Program-made: the position numbers and the translations under genes
Source of the DNA: Bacillus sp. FJAT-49711
GTDB lineage: Bacteria; Bacillota; Bacilli; Bacillales; Bacillaceae_C
Direction: 5' to 3'
Assembly (NCBI RefSeq): GCF_018343715.1
Contig: NZ_JAGYPL010000006.1
Coordinates: forward strand, 1-64,000
Length of the DNA stretch: 64,000 nt
Part shown: positions 51,961 through 60,446 of the stretch, one piece after another
Layout of the letters: each line of letters starts with the position of its first letter
Position numbering within the stretch: position 1 is the stretch's first letter
The notes under the pieces: generated by a model
Told to the model about the DNA's origin: nothing
The model's input: the letters and a program-made list of their open reading frames with translations, nothing else
Database searches by the model: none

Positions 51961-54342
51961 TTGACTTTCAGCATTAAAAAAGCCGCTGTTTTAGGCTCAG
52001 GAGTCATGGGTTCAGGAATTGCAGCTCATCTTGCAAATGTTGGTATTCCCGTATTATTGCTTGATATCGTTCCTAAAGAATTAACAAAGGAAGAAATGGC
52101 TAAAGGATTGTCGTTAAAAGACAAGGAAGTTCGGAATCGTATGACAAACTTGGCGCTAGCAAAACTGTTGAAACAAAAGCCTGCACCTCTTACCCATAAA
52201 AATCGCTTATCATACATCAGTCCAGGCAATCTTGAAGATGATATAGAAAAATTATCGGAAGTCGACTGGATCATTGAAGTTGTAGTTGAAAAACTTGAAG
52301 TAAAAAAGAAAGTGTTTGAGCAAGTCGATAAATATAGAAAGAAAGGCTCAATCGTAAGTTCCAATACATCTGGAATCTCGGTCGAAGCAATGGCGAAAGG
52401 CCGCTCAGATGATTTTCAGAAGCACTTTTTAGGGACTCACTTTTTTAATCCTCCACGTTATTTGAAATTACTTGAAATCATTCCAACCGAGAAAACTGAT
52501 AATAATGTTTTAGCTTTCATGCAACAATTCAGTGAGGATATTTTAGGAAAAGGTGTGGTTGTTGCAAAGGATACACCGAATTTCATCGCAAACCGCATCG
52601 GAACGTACGGTTTGCTTGTGACGGTAAGAGAGATGCTAAAAGGCGGATTTAGTATTGGGGAAGTTGATTCGATTACAGGTACACTGATTGGCCGGCCAAA
52701 AAGTGCAACCTTCCGGACATTGGACGTTGTTGGTCTCGACACCTTCATTCATGTTGCGAATAATGTTTACGAACAAGTTGAAGGAGACGAAAAGAAAGTA
52801 TTCGAAGTACCTGAATTCATGAATAAGATGCATGAAAATGGATGGCTAGGCAGTAAGTCGGGTCAAGGGTTTTATTTGAAGCAAGGAAAAGACATATTGG
52901 AATTAAATCCAGAAACACTTGAATACGCACCACGAAAAAGCTTAAAGACCCCAGGAATTGAAATGGCAAAACAAGCAAAAGGAACGGCGCAAAAAATGAA
53001 AGCGCTTGTATACTCGGAAGATAAAGCTGGAAAGCTCCTTTGGAATATTATGGCCCCAGTACTCGCGATTTCGGCGCAACTATTAGGTGAAATTGCCGAC
53101 TCGATTGTATCAATTGATCAGGCGATGAAATGGGGATTTGGATGGAGATTAGGACCATTTGAAACATGGGATGCGATTGGCGTTGAGAAATCCGTTCAGA
53201 AAATGGAAGAGCAAGGGATTCAAGTTCCTACTTTTGTGAAAGAGATGCTTGATGCAGGATTTACATCATTTTATAAGGACGTAGACGGGCGTAAGTTATA
53301 TTTTTCAAATGGAGAGTATAAAGAAATTCTCAAAAATCCAAAAGAAATCGACTTGAAGGTATTAAAAAAAGAAGGGAAAGTACTTAAGAAAAATAGCGGA
53401 GCTAATTTAATAGATTTGGGAGATGACGTTCTTTTACTAGAGTTCCAGTCGCCAAATAATGCTATTGGCTTTGATATTATTCAAATGATCAATTATGCCA
53501 TTGATGAAGTGGAGAGGAATTATAAAGGTCTTGTCATTGGAAATCAGGGCAAAAACTTTTGTGTTGGAGCCAATCTTGCAATGATTTTAATGGCGGCCCA
53601 AGACGATGATATTTTTGAGATCGATATGATCGTGCGCCAATTCCAGCAAGCGATGATGAAAATTAAATATAGTAAGAAGCCTGTTGCCGCTGCCCCTTTT
53701 GGGATGTCCTTAGGTGGTGGTGCAGAAGTTTGTCTTCCTTGTGCACATATACAAGCGTCGATGGAAACGTATATAGGCCTTGTTGAAACTGGAGTTGGAC
53801 TTATTCCAGGAGGCGGTGGAAACAAGGAATTGTACTTGAAGCTGTTGAACGAAATGCCGGACGGAATGGCTGATTTACAAAAAGTGGCTAATCGTGTTTT
53901 TGAAACGATCGCGATGGCGAAAGTATCAACTTCTGGAGAAGAAGGAAGGGAAAATCATTTTCTAAACGATCAAGACGGCATTAGCATTAATGGGGATCAT
54001 CAGCTATACGATGCAAAACAGGCTGTTATTGCGTTACACAATCAAGGCTATATCCCACCAGCAAGGAGAAAAATCCCGGTTACGGGAGAAACTGGCTATG
54101 CCACTCTCCTACTTGGAGCGGAAGCGATGCATCTATCAGGCTATATTTCCGATCATGATATGAAAATTGCGAAAAAGCTTGCTTATGTCATCGCAGGAGG
54201 AAATCTTCCTTATGGGACAGAAGTGGAAGAACAATATTTACTAGATTTGGAGCGCCAAGCATTTTTAAGTTTAATAGCAGAGCCGAAATCTCAGCAACGT
54301 ATGCAGCATATGCTTGTTAAAGGAAAACCACTACGGAACTAA
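51961..54342 (+). CDS. fadN: 3-hydroxyacyl-CoA dehydrogenase / enoyl-CoA hydratase
   Basis: A 793-residue two-domain beta-oxidation enzyme. The N-terminal NAD-binding motif is GSGVMGSGIAAHLANVG (12-28), the dehydrogenase signature GTHFFNPPRYLKLLEII is near residue 160, and the crotonase domain occupies about 480-660 (NFCVGANL, then FGMSLGGGAEVCL and GLIPGGGGNKE). Domain order matches FadN of Bacillus. Start TTG at 51961 after AGAGGGGGAG. It is regulated by the FadR box just upstream and is followed by fadA and fadE. Confidence 0.95.
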   Translation: MTFSIKKAAVLGSGVMGSGIAAHLANVGIPVLLLDIVPKELTKEEMAKGLSLKDKEVRNRMTNLALAKLLKQKPAPLTHKNRLSYISPGNLEDDIEKLSEVDWIIEVVVEKLEVKKKVFEQVDKYRKKGSIVSSNTSGISVEAMAKGRSDDFQKHFLGTHFFNPPRYLKLLEIIPTEKTDNNVLAFMQQFSEDILGKGVVVAKDTPNFIANRIGTYGLLVTVREMLKGGFSIGEVDSITGTLIGRPKSATFRTLDVVGLDTFIHVANNVYEQVEGDEKKVFEVPEFMNKMHENGWLGSKSGQGFYLKQGKDILELNPETLEYAPRKSLKTPGIEMAKQAKGTAQKMKALVYSEDKAGKLLWNIMAPVLAISAQLLGEIADSIVSIDQAMKWGFGWRLGPFETWDAIGVEKSVQKMEEQGIQVPTFVKEMLDAGFTSFYKDVDGRKLYFSNGEYKEILKNPKEIDLKVLKKEGKVLKKNSGANLIDLGDDVLLLEFQSPNNAIGFDIIQMINYAIDEVERNYKGLVIGNQGKNFCVGANLAMILMAAQDDDIFEIDMIVRQFQQAMMKIKYSKKPVAAAPFGMSLGGGAEVCLPCAHIQASMETYIGLVETGVGLIPGGGGNKELYLKLLNEMPDGMADLQKVANRVFETIAMAKVSTSGEEGRENHFLNDQDGISINGDHQLYDAKQAVIALHNQGYIPPARRKIPVTGETGYATLLLGAEAMHLSGYISDHDMKIAKKLAYVIAGGNLPYGTEVEEQYLLDLERQAFLSLIAEPKSQQRMQHMLVKGKPLRN

Positions 54343-54404
54343 AAATGGAAGTTCAGGCTTAAATAATCGAAAAGTAAAACCACTAAGAACATAGGGGGGA
54401 TACC

Positions 54405-55577
54405 ATGCGAGAGGCGGTAATAGTCGCAGGAGCAAGGACGCCTGTTGGGAGAGCGAAAAAAGGAACACTTGCCCATATGCGACCAGATGATTTAGGAGCG
54501 ATTGCGGTTAAAGAAACATTGAAACGTGCAGGGAATTATGAAGGGAATATTGATGATTTAATCATTGGCTGTGCCATGCCTGAGGCGGAGCAAGGCATGA
54601 ATATGGCGCGGTATATAGGAGTGCTTTCTGGTCTCCCTAATACAGTACCGGCGATTACAATCAATCGTTATTGTTCATCCGGCTTGCAGTCAATTGCGTA
54701 TGCAGCTGAAAGAATTATGCTAGGGAATGCTGATACGATTATTGCCGGTGGAGCAGAGTCTATGAGTCTAGTACCAATGATGGGTCATGTCGTAAGACCA
54801 AATGTCAAAATTGCCGAAAGCATGCCGGAATATTATATGGGAATGGGTCATACAGCAGAGGAGGTAGCACGAAGGTTTCATATTTCACGTGAGGATCAAG
54901 ATGCGTTTGCAGTCAGAAGTCATCAAAAAGCAGCAGCGGCGATTGCGGAAGGGAAATTCAATGATGAAATTGTCCCTGTAAATGTTGTATCACGCTCTGT
55001 CGAAGATAACAAACTAGTCGAAAAAAATATAGAATTTGCGATGGATGAAGGTGTCCGTCCCAACACAAATATGGAAATTCTATCAACACTTCGCCCGGCC
55101 TTTTCTGTAAGTGGCACGGTCACTGCGGGGAATGCGTCGCAAACGAGTGATGGAGCAGCGGCGGTCATGGTTATGGACCGTGAAAAAGCTAATTCGCTAG
55201 GGCTGACCCCGATGATTAAATTCAGATCCTTTGCAGTTGCAGGAGTTGCGCCTGAAATTATGGGAGTCGGCCCTGTTGAAGCAGTTCCAAGGGCATTAAA
55301 AATGGCGGGCCTTCAACTTTCGGATATAGGTCTTTTTGAATTAAATGAAGCTTTTGCCTCTCAATCGATCCAAGTCATACGTCAGTTAGGACTAAATGAA
55401 GAAATGGTCAATGTTAATGGAGGAGCGATTGCACTTGGTCACCCACTTGGTTGTACAGGAACGAAGTTAACACTCACTCTTGCTCATGAAATGAAACGGA
55501 GGAATGTTCAATTTGGAATAGTGACGATGTGTATCGGCGGGGGCATGGGAGCTGCTGGAGTATTTGAGTTAGTTTAA
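54405..55577 (+). CDS. fadA: Acetyl-CoA acyltransferase (3-ketoacyl-CoA thiolase)
   Basis: A 390-residue thiolase that splits 3-ketoacyl-CoA. The nucleophile Cys90 is in NRYCSSGLQ, the catalytic His346 in GHPLGCTG and the second Cys376 in CIGGGMGAAG. It lies 62 bases after fadN and 18 before fadE, with an AGGGGGG site. Together the three enzymes carry out the last four steps of fatty-acid beta-oxidation. Confidence 0.95.
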   Translation: MREAVIVAGARTPVGRAKKGTLAHMRPDDLGAIAVKETLKRAGNYEGNIDDLIIGCAMPEAEQGMNMARYIGVLSGLPNTVPAITINRYCSSGLQSIAYAAERIMLGNADTIIAGGAESMSLVPMMGHVVRPNVKIAESMPEYYMGMGHTAEEVARRFHISREDQDAFAVRSHQKAAAAIAEGKFNDEIVPVNVVSRSVEDNKLVEKNIEFAMDEGVRPNTNMEILSTLRPAFSVSGTVTAGNASQTSDGAAAVMVMDREKANSLGLTPMIKFRSFAVAGVAPEIMGVGPVEAVPRALKMAGLQLSDIGLFELNEAFASQSIQVIRQLGLNEEMVNVNGGAIALGHPLGCTGTKLTLTLAHEMKRRNVQFGIVTMCIGGGMGAAGVFELV

Positions 55578-55595
55578 TGACTGGGAGGGAAAACG

Positions 55596-57380
55596 ATGGA
55601 AAGTAAAACGGAAAAACTGATTAAAGGCGGCGCGTTTTTAATCGAAGATATTTCTGCTGACCAAATGTTTACACCAGAGGATTATACAGATGAACATAAA
55701 ATGATTTATAAAACGAGTGAAGATTTCGTCGTAAACGAGGTATTACCTTTAGTCGAAAAATTAGAAAACCAAGAATTTGAACATTCTGTTAGGTTGCTGA
55801 AGCAGGCTGGAGAACTTGGTCTGCTCGGAGCTGATGTTCCTGAGGAATACGGGGGATTAGCTCTTGATAAAGTGAGTTCTTCTCTTATTTCCGAGGCAAT
55901 GTCTAGAGCTGGAGGATTCTCGATTTCCCACGGAGCTCACGTAGGAATCGGCTCTCTTCCAATTGTTCTATTTGGAAATGAGGCACAGAAGGAAAAATAT
56001 TTACCAGCACTTGCAACAGGTGAAAAGCTGGCTGCATATGCGTTAACAGAACCAGGATCAGGTTCAGATGCACTTGGAGCAAAAACGACTGCTAAATTAA
56101 ATGACGCTGGAACTCATTATCTTTTAAATGGAGAAAAACAGTGGATTACGAATTCCGCTTTTGCCGATGTATTCATCGTATATGCGAAAATCGATGGGAA
56201 ACAGTTTTCCGCCTTTATCGTGGAGCGTGATTTCCCAGGGGTTTCGACTGGGGCGGAAGAAAAGAAAATGGGCATCAAAAGCTCATCGACACGAACATTG
56301 ATTTTAGAAGATGCAGAAGTACCTGTTGAAAACTTGCTTGGCGAAGCGGGAAAAGGGCATCGAATTGCATTTAATATTTTAAATATTGGCCGCTATAAGC
56401 TTGGAGTTGGGGCCGTAGGTGGTTCGAAAAGAGCTTTTGAAATTACCGTGCAATATGCGAATCAGCGGAAGCAATTTAAAACACCAATATCACAGTTTAA
56501 TTTGACGAAGGAGAAGTTCGGAACGCTTGGCGCCGAGCTATATGCTGCAGAAAGTTCTGTTTATCGTACAGTTGGTTTGTTTGAAGATCGCATGAGCCAA
56601 TTAACAGAAGAACAAATAAAGAACGGTGCAGATGTAGCGGTTTCCATAGCAGAGTATGCCATTGAATGTTCATTAAATAAAGTTTTTGCATCGGAAGTTC
56701 TTGACCATGTTGTGGACGAAGGAGTCCAAATTCATGGCGGCTACGGTTATATGCAAGAATATGAGATCGAAAGAGCATTTCGTGATTCTCGCATTAATCG
56801 TATTTTTGAAGGGACGAATGAAATCAATCGATTGCTCGTGCCAGGAACCTTTTTGCGAAAAGCATTTAAAGGAGAACTGCCATTACTGGAAAAGGCCCAA
56901 ACCTTGCAGGAAGAATTAATGATGTTAATGCCAGAGGACCCTGGTGACGCACCTCTTGAACAAGAAAAACATTTAGTAAAAGGAACGAAAAAAGTAGCTT
57001 TAATGATTGCGGGACTTGCCGCACAAAAATACGGTCAAGAGCTGGAGAGGGAGCAAGAAATTTTAGCAAAGCTTGCGGATATTGTTTCATTTGCATATGC
57101 GATGGAGTCTACTGTTCTCCGGACTGAAAAAGCAATTGATAAAGTGGGTCTTGAAAAAAGTACACAAAAACTTCTTTATACTCAAATTTTCTGCCAAGAC
57201 TCCATCGTTAAAGTCGAACAGCTAGCACGGGAGAGCCTGGCAGCAATTGAAGAAGGCGACATGTTTAGAATGATGAATTCAGCATTAAGAAAATTAATTC
57301 GCCACACGCCAATTAATGTCATTGCCAAAAAGCGGGAGGTAGCTGAAAAATTAATTGATGCTGAGCGATTTGTTGTGTGA
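55596..57380 (+). CDS. fadE: Acyl-CoA dehydrogenase
   Basis: A 594-residue flavin-dependent dehydrogenase for the first beta-oxidation step. The core domain spans about 35-410, with [19 protein letters not shown] near residue 150 and the C-terminal signature [22 protein letters not shown] near 380, followed by [12 protein letters not shown] long C-terminal extension (about 420-594) is typical of the Bacillus FadE type. A GGGAGGG site precedes the ATG and a terminator follows. Confidence 0.95.
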   Translation: MESKTEKLIKGGAFLIEDISADQMFTPEDYTDEHKMIYKTSEDFVVNEVLPLVEKLENQEFEHSVRLLKQAGELGLLGADVPEEYGGLALDKVSSSLISEAMSRAGGFSISHGAHVGIGSLPIVLFGNEAQKEKYLPALATGEKLAAYALTEPGSGSDALGAKTTAKLNDAGTHYLLNGEKQWITNSAFADVFIVYAKIDGKQFSAFIVERDFPGVSTGAEEKKMGIKSSSTRTLILEDAEVPVENLLGEAGKGHRIAFNILNIGRYKLGVGAVGGSKRAFEITVQYANQRKQFKTPISQFNLTKEKFGTLGAELYAAESSVYRTVGLFEDRMSQLTEEQIKNGADVAVSIAEYAIECSLNKVFASEVLDHVVDEGVQIHGGYGYMQEYEIERAFRDSRINRIFEGTNEINRLLVPGTFLRKAFKGELPLLEKAQTLQEELMMLMPEDPGDAPLEQEKHLVKGTKKVALMIAGLAAQKYGQELEREQEILAKLADIVSFAYAMESTVLRTEKAIDKVGLEKSTQKLLYTQIFCQDSIVKVEQLARESLAAIEEGDMFRMMNSALRKLIRHTPINVIAKKREVAEKLIDAERFVV

Positions 57381-57395
57381 ATTTTGATATGAATG

Positions 57396-57425
57396 AAAGG
57401 GCATCGAAATGATCGATGCTCTTTT
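57396..57425 (+). terminator. Terminator of the fad operon
   Basis: AAAGGGCATCG (57396-57406) pairs with CGATGCTCTTTT (57414-57425) with one G-T pair. Confidence 0.8.
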
Positions 57426-57452
57426 ACGTTAAAATCATTTCTATGTTACAAT
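57424..57452 (+). promoter_or_regulatory. Possible promoter of the Spx/ArsC-like gene
   Basis: TTACGT (57424-57429), 17-base spacer, TACAAT (57447-57452). The start codon follows 33 bases later. Confidence 0.4.
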
Positions 57453-57484
57453 TAATGTAATGATTGGTTGGAGGGATATAATTA

Positions 57485-57841
57485 GTGTTAACCTTTTATT
57501 GTTATCCAAAATGCGGTACATGCCGCAAAGCTAAAAAGTGGTTGGAGGATCATCAAATTAAATATAATGAAATACATATTGTTGAAAATACTCCAACAAG
57601 TGAGGAAATCGAGAAAATCTATAAAAACAGTCATTTGGAACTTAAGAAATTTTTCAATACAAGTGGAAATAAATATCGAGAGCTTGGATTGAAGGATAAA
57701 ATAGGAACCTTAACGGAGAAAGAACTATTTGACATCCTTTCCAGTGACGGCATGCTTATAAAACGCCCGCTCGTAACTGATGGAAATGTGGTTACTCTCG
57801 GTTTTAAAGAGGAAGATTATGAAAAGACTTGGAATAAATGA
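57485..57841 (+). CDS. yusI: Spx/ArsC-family protein (YusI-like)
   Basis: A 118-residue thioredoxin-fold protein of the arsenate reductase/Spx family. The N-terminus reads YCYPKCGTCRKAKKWL, with Cys10 and Cys13 forming a CxxC as in Spx-like proteins. The family's RPLV segment is near residue 97. Start GTG at 57485, eight bases after GGAGGG. Position between fadE and gcvH matches yusI of Bacillus subtilis. Real activity is unknown; it may be a redox regulator. Confidence 0.85.
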   Translation: MLTFYCYPKCGTCRKAKKWLEDHQIKYNEIHIVENTPTSEEIEKIYKNSHLELKKFFNTSGNKYRELGLKDKIGTLTEKELFDILSSDGMLIKRPLVTDGNVVTLGFKEEDYEKTWNK

Positions 57842-57904
57842 TTTCTTGATTTAGATGATGCGTTTTTGTACATTAATAATAGATAATATGATGGAGGGAT
57901 CTAG

Positions 57905-58288
57905 ATGAATACACCAACAGATTTGCGATATTCTGAAGAACACGAATGGGTAAAAGAAGAGGGCGGAAAAATTCGTATTGGCATTACTGATTTTGCTCAA
58001 TCGGAGCTAGGGGATATAGTTTTCGTTGAACTTCCAGAAGTTGGTGACGATGTTACAGCGAACGAGCCATTTGGAAGCGTAGAATCAGTAAAAACTGTTT
58101 CCGAACTATACGCACCAATTAGTGGGAAAGTTGTAGCCGTAAACGAAGATCTAGACGATAGCCCAGAATTCGTAAACGAATCCCCATATGAAAAAGCTTG
58201 GATGATTGTGATCGAACCTTCCAATTTAAGTGAAGTGGACAGCCTAATGTCTGCGGATGAGTATGTGAAAATGATGAGTGAAGAGTAA
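57905..58288 (+). CDS. gcvH: Glycine cleavage system H protein
   Basis: A 127-residue lipoyl carrier. The lipoylated lysine is Lys63 in [15 protein letters not shown], and the rest shows the barrel-sandwich pattern from RYSEEHEWV (9-16) onward. It shuttles the aminomethyl group of glycine between the P, T and L proteins, and in Bacillus also serves as lipoate donor for other complexes. An ATGGAGGG site precedes the ATG. It is a single gene here. Confidence 0.96.
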   Translation: MNTPTDLRYSEEHEWVKEEGGKIRIGITDFAQSELGDIVFVELPEVGDDVTANEPFGSVESVKTVSELYAPISGKVVAVNEDLDDSPEFVNESPYEKAWMIVIEPSNLSEVDSLMSADEYVKMMSEE

Positions 58289-58399
58289 TTTTATTGGAGA
58301 AATGCACTGAGGCGTGAGCTGAGGTGTGTTTTTTTATGAGTTGAATAAATAGGGCTTATTTCATACAATTAAGATAATTACAATAAAAGGATGTGGAAA

Positions 58400-59314
58400 A
58401 TGGAAATTAAACAAAGAGTTGAAAGTAAAGAATTAAAGGTGTATAGGATTTTAAATAGTAGAAAAGTATTGTCTATTAAGGAAGCAGTACATCTAGCAAA
58501 CCTTGAAAAAGGGTATGAAGGAGAACTATTGTTTGACGAACGATTAAGAAAAGTAAAGAATGATTGGCTAGTACTCAATGATCTGCAGTTGGAAAGCAAC
58601 AATAATGACTTCCAAATCGACTCGCTCATAATAGCACAAAAACCAGCAATATTGTTTGAGATTAAAAATTATGAAGGAGATTATTATATCGACGGTGATA
58701 AATGGTTTTACAACAACGGTACAGAAATCCTAAATCCAGTATCCCAGCTCGAAAGAAGTGAAATGCTACTTCGAAGAATGCTTAGGGATCTTAGCCACAA
58801 CGTCCCCATCGAAACCCACCTTATTTTCATCAATCCTGATTTCCACTTATACAATGCCCCGCGAAATCTACCTATCATATTCCCAACCCAACTAAATAGG
58901 TTTTTTGATAAACTAACTAAAATGCAATCAACCATATATGAGCGCCATAAAACACTAGCACGTAAACTTTTTTCTGAGCACAAGACGGATTTCCCTTTGA
59001 GGAAAATACCAAAATATAGCTATGGGGAACTGCGGAAAGGGGTTACGTGTGCGAGTTGTTATTCATTTATGATAGAAAGTAAAAAGTCCTTCATAGTATG
59101 TAAAAATTGTGGAAGTATAGAAAAAGTTGAGTCGGCAATTTTACGGAGTGTAGATGAATTAAGTCTTCTTTTTCCAGAAAAGAAAATCACAACAAGTGGG
59201 GTCTTTGAATGGACTAAAGGAATAAAAACTACGGAAACGATTCAAAAGATTCTATTAAAGAAATTTGTTAAAATTGGAAGTACGAAGGCATCATATTATG
59301 TAAAAAAGAGTTAA
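58400..59314 (+). CDS. NERD-domain protein with C-terminal zinc ribbon
   Basis: A 304-residue protein. The nuclease-related domain (about 38-155) carries the PD-(D/E)xK-like pattern: Gly38/Glu42, Asp74 in FQIDSLI and Glu87-x-Lys89 in FEIKNYEG. A C-terminal zinc ribbon has Cys217, Cys220, Cys234 and Cys237 (CASC, CKNC). The ATG at 58400 follows AAGGATGTGG. NERD proteins are predicted nucleases with undefined role, often multicopy in Bacillus. It sits between gcvH and yusE, where Bacillus subtilis has yusG and yusF, and is directly followed by a 51-bp tandem array. A decayed relative is at 32159. Confidence 0.85.
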   Translation: MEIKQRVESKELKVYRILNSRKVLSIKEAVHLANLEKGYEGELLFDERLRKVKNDWLVLNDLQLESNNNDFQIDSLIIAQKPAILFEIKNYEGDYYIDGDKWFYNNGTEILNPVSQLERSEMLLRRMLRDLSHNVPIETHLIFINPDFHLYNAPRNLPIIFPTQLNRFFDKLTKMQSTIYERHKTLARKLFSEHKTDFPLRKIPKYSYGELRKGVTCASCYSFMIESKKSFIVCKNCGSIEKVESAILRSVDELSLLFPEKKITTSGVFEWTKGIKTTETIQKILLKKFVKIGSTKASYYVKKS

Positions 59315-59360
59315 GATAACAAAAAAACTATTACTGTATATACTTTACGAAGATCCAACG

Positions 59361-59632
59361 ATAATTCTCGATGCAAATCATGGAACTATCGATTTGGTCG
59401 ATAATCCGGGTATAATTCTCGATGAAAATCATGGGACCTATCGATTTGGTCGATAATTCAGGGATAATTCCCGATGAAAATCATGGCACTATCATTTTGG
59501 TCGATAATTCAGGGATAATTCTCGATGAAAATCATGGGACTATCAATTTGGTCGATAATCCAGGGATAATTCCCGGTGAAAATCATGGAACTATTGCTTT
59601 AGTCGATAATCCAGCATCAATTCTCGATATCA
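59361..59632. repeat. Tandem array of 51-bp units after the NERD gene
   Basis: Copies of ATAATTCTCGATG-/ATAATTCCCGATG- start at 59361, 59412, 59464, 59515 and 59566, with a decayed sixth near 59617. Spacings are 51, 52, 51, 51 and 51. Each unit holds ATCATGG-ACTATC-ATTTGGTCGATAAT, whose ATCGA and TCGAT parts can pair. An 84-codon frame crosses the last copies as a 17-residue repeat (LVDNSGII-DENHGT), but the one-base insertion near 59438 breaks it and there is no ribosome binding site, so I treat it as non-coding. Confidence 0.9.
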
Positions 59633-59702
59633 AAAATAAATTAAACTCGAATTTCTTCTTAACATTTAAAATTTAATACAGAATAAATGTCTTATCTAGT
59701 TG

Positions 59703-59731
59703 TTGAAATTCAATTAAACAATATTTAGTAT
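59703..59731 (+). promoter_or_regulatory. Possible promoter of the YusE-like gene
   Basis: TTGAAA (59703-59708), 17-base spacer, TAGTAT (59726-59731), inside a small inverted repeat CAATATTTAGTATTG. Confidence 0.35.
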
Positions 59732-59792
59732 TGTTGTATAAGGATAATAAGATTTTTTTAAAAAATATCCTAAAAAGGATGATTTTTCTTCT

Positions 59793-60116
59793 ATGAAAGA
59801 ATTAACGAAAAAAGACATCATACAAGCAAGCGAACAACCCAACACAACCATACTTTACTTTTACACTCCCCTCTGCGGCACCTGTCAAGTGGCGGGGAAA
59901 ATGCTCGAAGTTGTTGAGCAAATGCATCCCGATACTACTTTTGGAAAAGCAGATTTAAACTATAGCCCTGAAATGGCGGAGATGTTTTCAATTGAAAGCG
60001 TCCCTTGTTTAATAATCGCAAAAGCGGGCAAGGTTCAAGAAAAAGTCTATGCATTTAAATCAGTTCCCTATTTGCACGAGCTTATATCAAGATACAGCGG
60101 CCACTCCGAACGATAA
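59793..60116 (+). CDS. yusE: Thioredoxin-family protein (YusE-like)
   Basis: A 107-residue thioredoxin-like protein with the redox motif CGTC (residues 28-31) in YFYTPLCGTCQVAGKML and the cis-proline segment ESVPCLIIAKAG near 72. It is cytoplasmic. AAAAAGGATG precedes the ATG at a slightly long distance. Position just before the SAM-riboswitch operon parallels yusE of Bacillus subtilis. Partners unknown. Confidence 0.85.
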   Translation: MKELTKKDIIQASEQPNTTILYFYTPLCGTCQVAGKMLEVVEQMHPDTTFGKADLNYSPEMAEMFSIESVPCLIIAKAGKVQEKVYAFKSVPYLHELISRYSGHSER

Positions 60117-60164
60117 ATTACAAATCTTCGACATATTTCCTAGGTAATTTTTCGCTCCCACCTG

Positions 60165-60193
60165 TTGACTCGTAAAAAAGTCTATGATAATAT
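60165..60193 (+). promoter_or_regulatory. Promoter of the S-box operon
   Basis: TTGACT (60165-60170), 17-base spacer, TAATAT (60188-60193), about 30 bases before the riboswitch aptamer. Confidence 0.65.
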
Positions 60194-60226
60194 GACTTTC
60201 ATACCTTACAATTTCATATCTTTAAA

Positions 60227-60333
60227 CTCTTATCAAGAGAGGTGGAGGGATGTGCCCGATGAAGCCCGGCAACCGTCACGTAAGTGAAATGGTGCCAATT
60301 CACACAAAGCTTAATTGCTTTGAAAGATGAGGG
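60227..60333 (+). promoter_or_regulatory. SAM-I riboswitch (S-box) aptamer
   Basis: CTCTTATC (60227-60234) pairs with GATGAGGG (60326-60333) as P1. Conserved S-box core elements follow in order: AAGAGAGGTGGAGGGA, GCCCGATGAAGCCCGGCAACC, GGTGCCAATTC and an AAAGC/GCTTT helix. It binds S-adenosylmethionine and turns off methionine-related genes when the ligand is plentiful. Here it controls an oxidase and the MetQNP transporter. Confidence 0.97.
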
Positions 60334-60392
60334 AAGGATTTTTAATTATTTATGCCTTTCTGCTCATTTTTGCAGGAAGGTATTTTTATTTT
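60329..60392 (+). terminator. S-box expression platform: terminator and competing antiterminator
   Basis: CCTTTCTGC (60355-60363) pairs with GCAGGAAGG (60372-60380), followed by TATTTTTATTTT: the terminator formed when SAM is bound. Alternatively the end of P1 and the next bases (GAGGGAAGG, 60329-60337) pair with CCTTTC-CTC (60355-60365), giving the antiterminator when SAM is absent. Confidence 0.85.
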
Positions 60393-60446
60393 GAAAACAG
60401 ACCTTCTCCAATCGACAATACTACTTTACAGCGGGGTGAGAAAAGC

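Noticed and set aside
59422-59676. An 84-codon frame made of 17-residue repeats
   Set aside because: It arises because the 51-bp unit is a multiple of three; no ribosome binding site, a one-base insertion near 59438 breaks the repeat frame, and the composition is not protein-like outside the repeats.
60327-60446. Upstream extension of the oxidase frame into the S-box
   Set aside because: It begins inside riboswitch helix P1 and passes through the terminator stem; the ATG at 60447 has the ribosome binding site and gives the normal family N-terminus.
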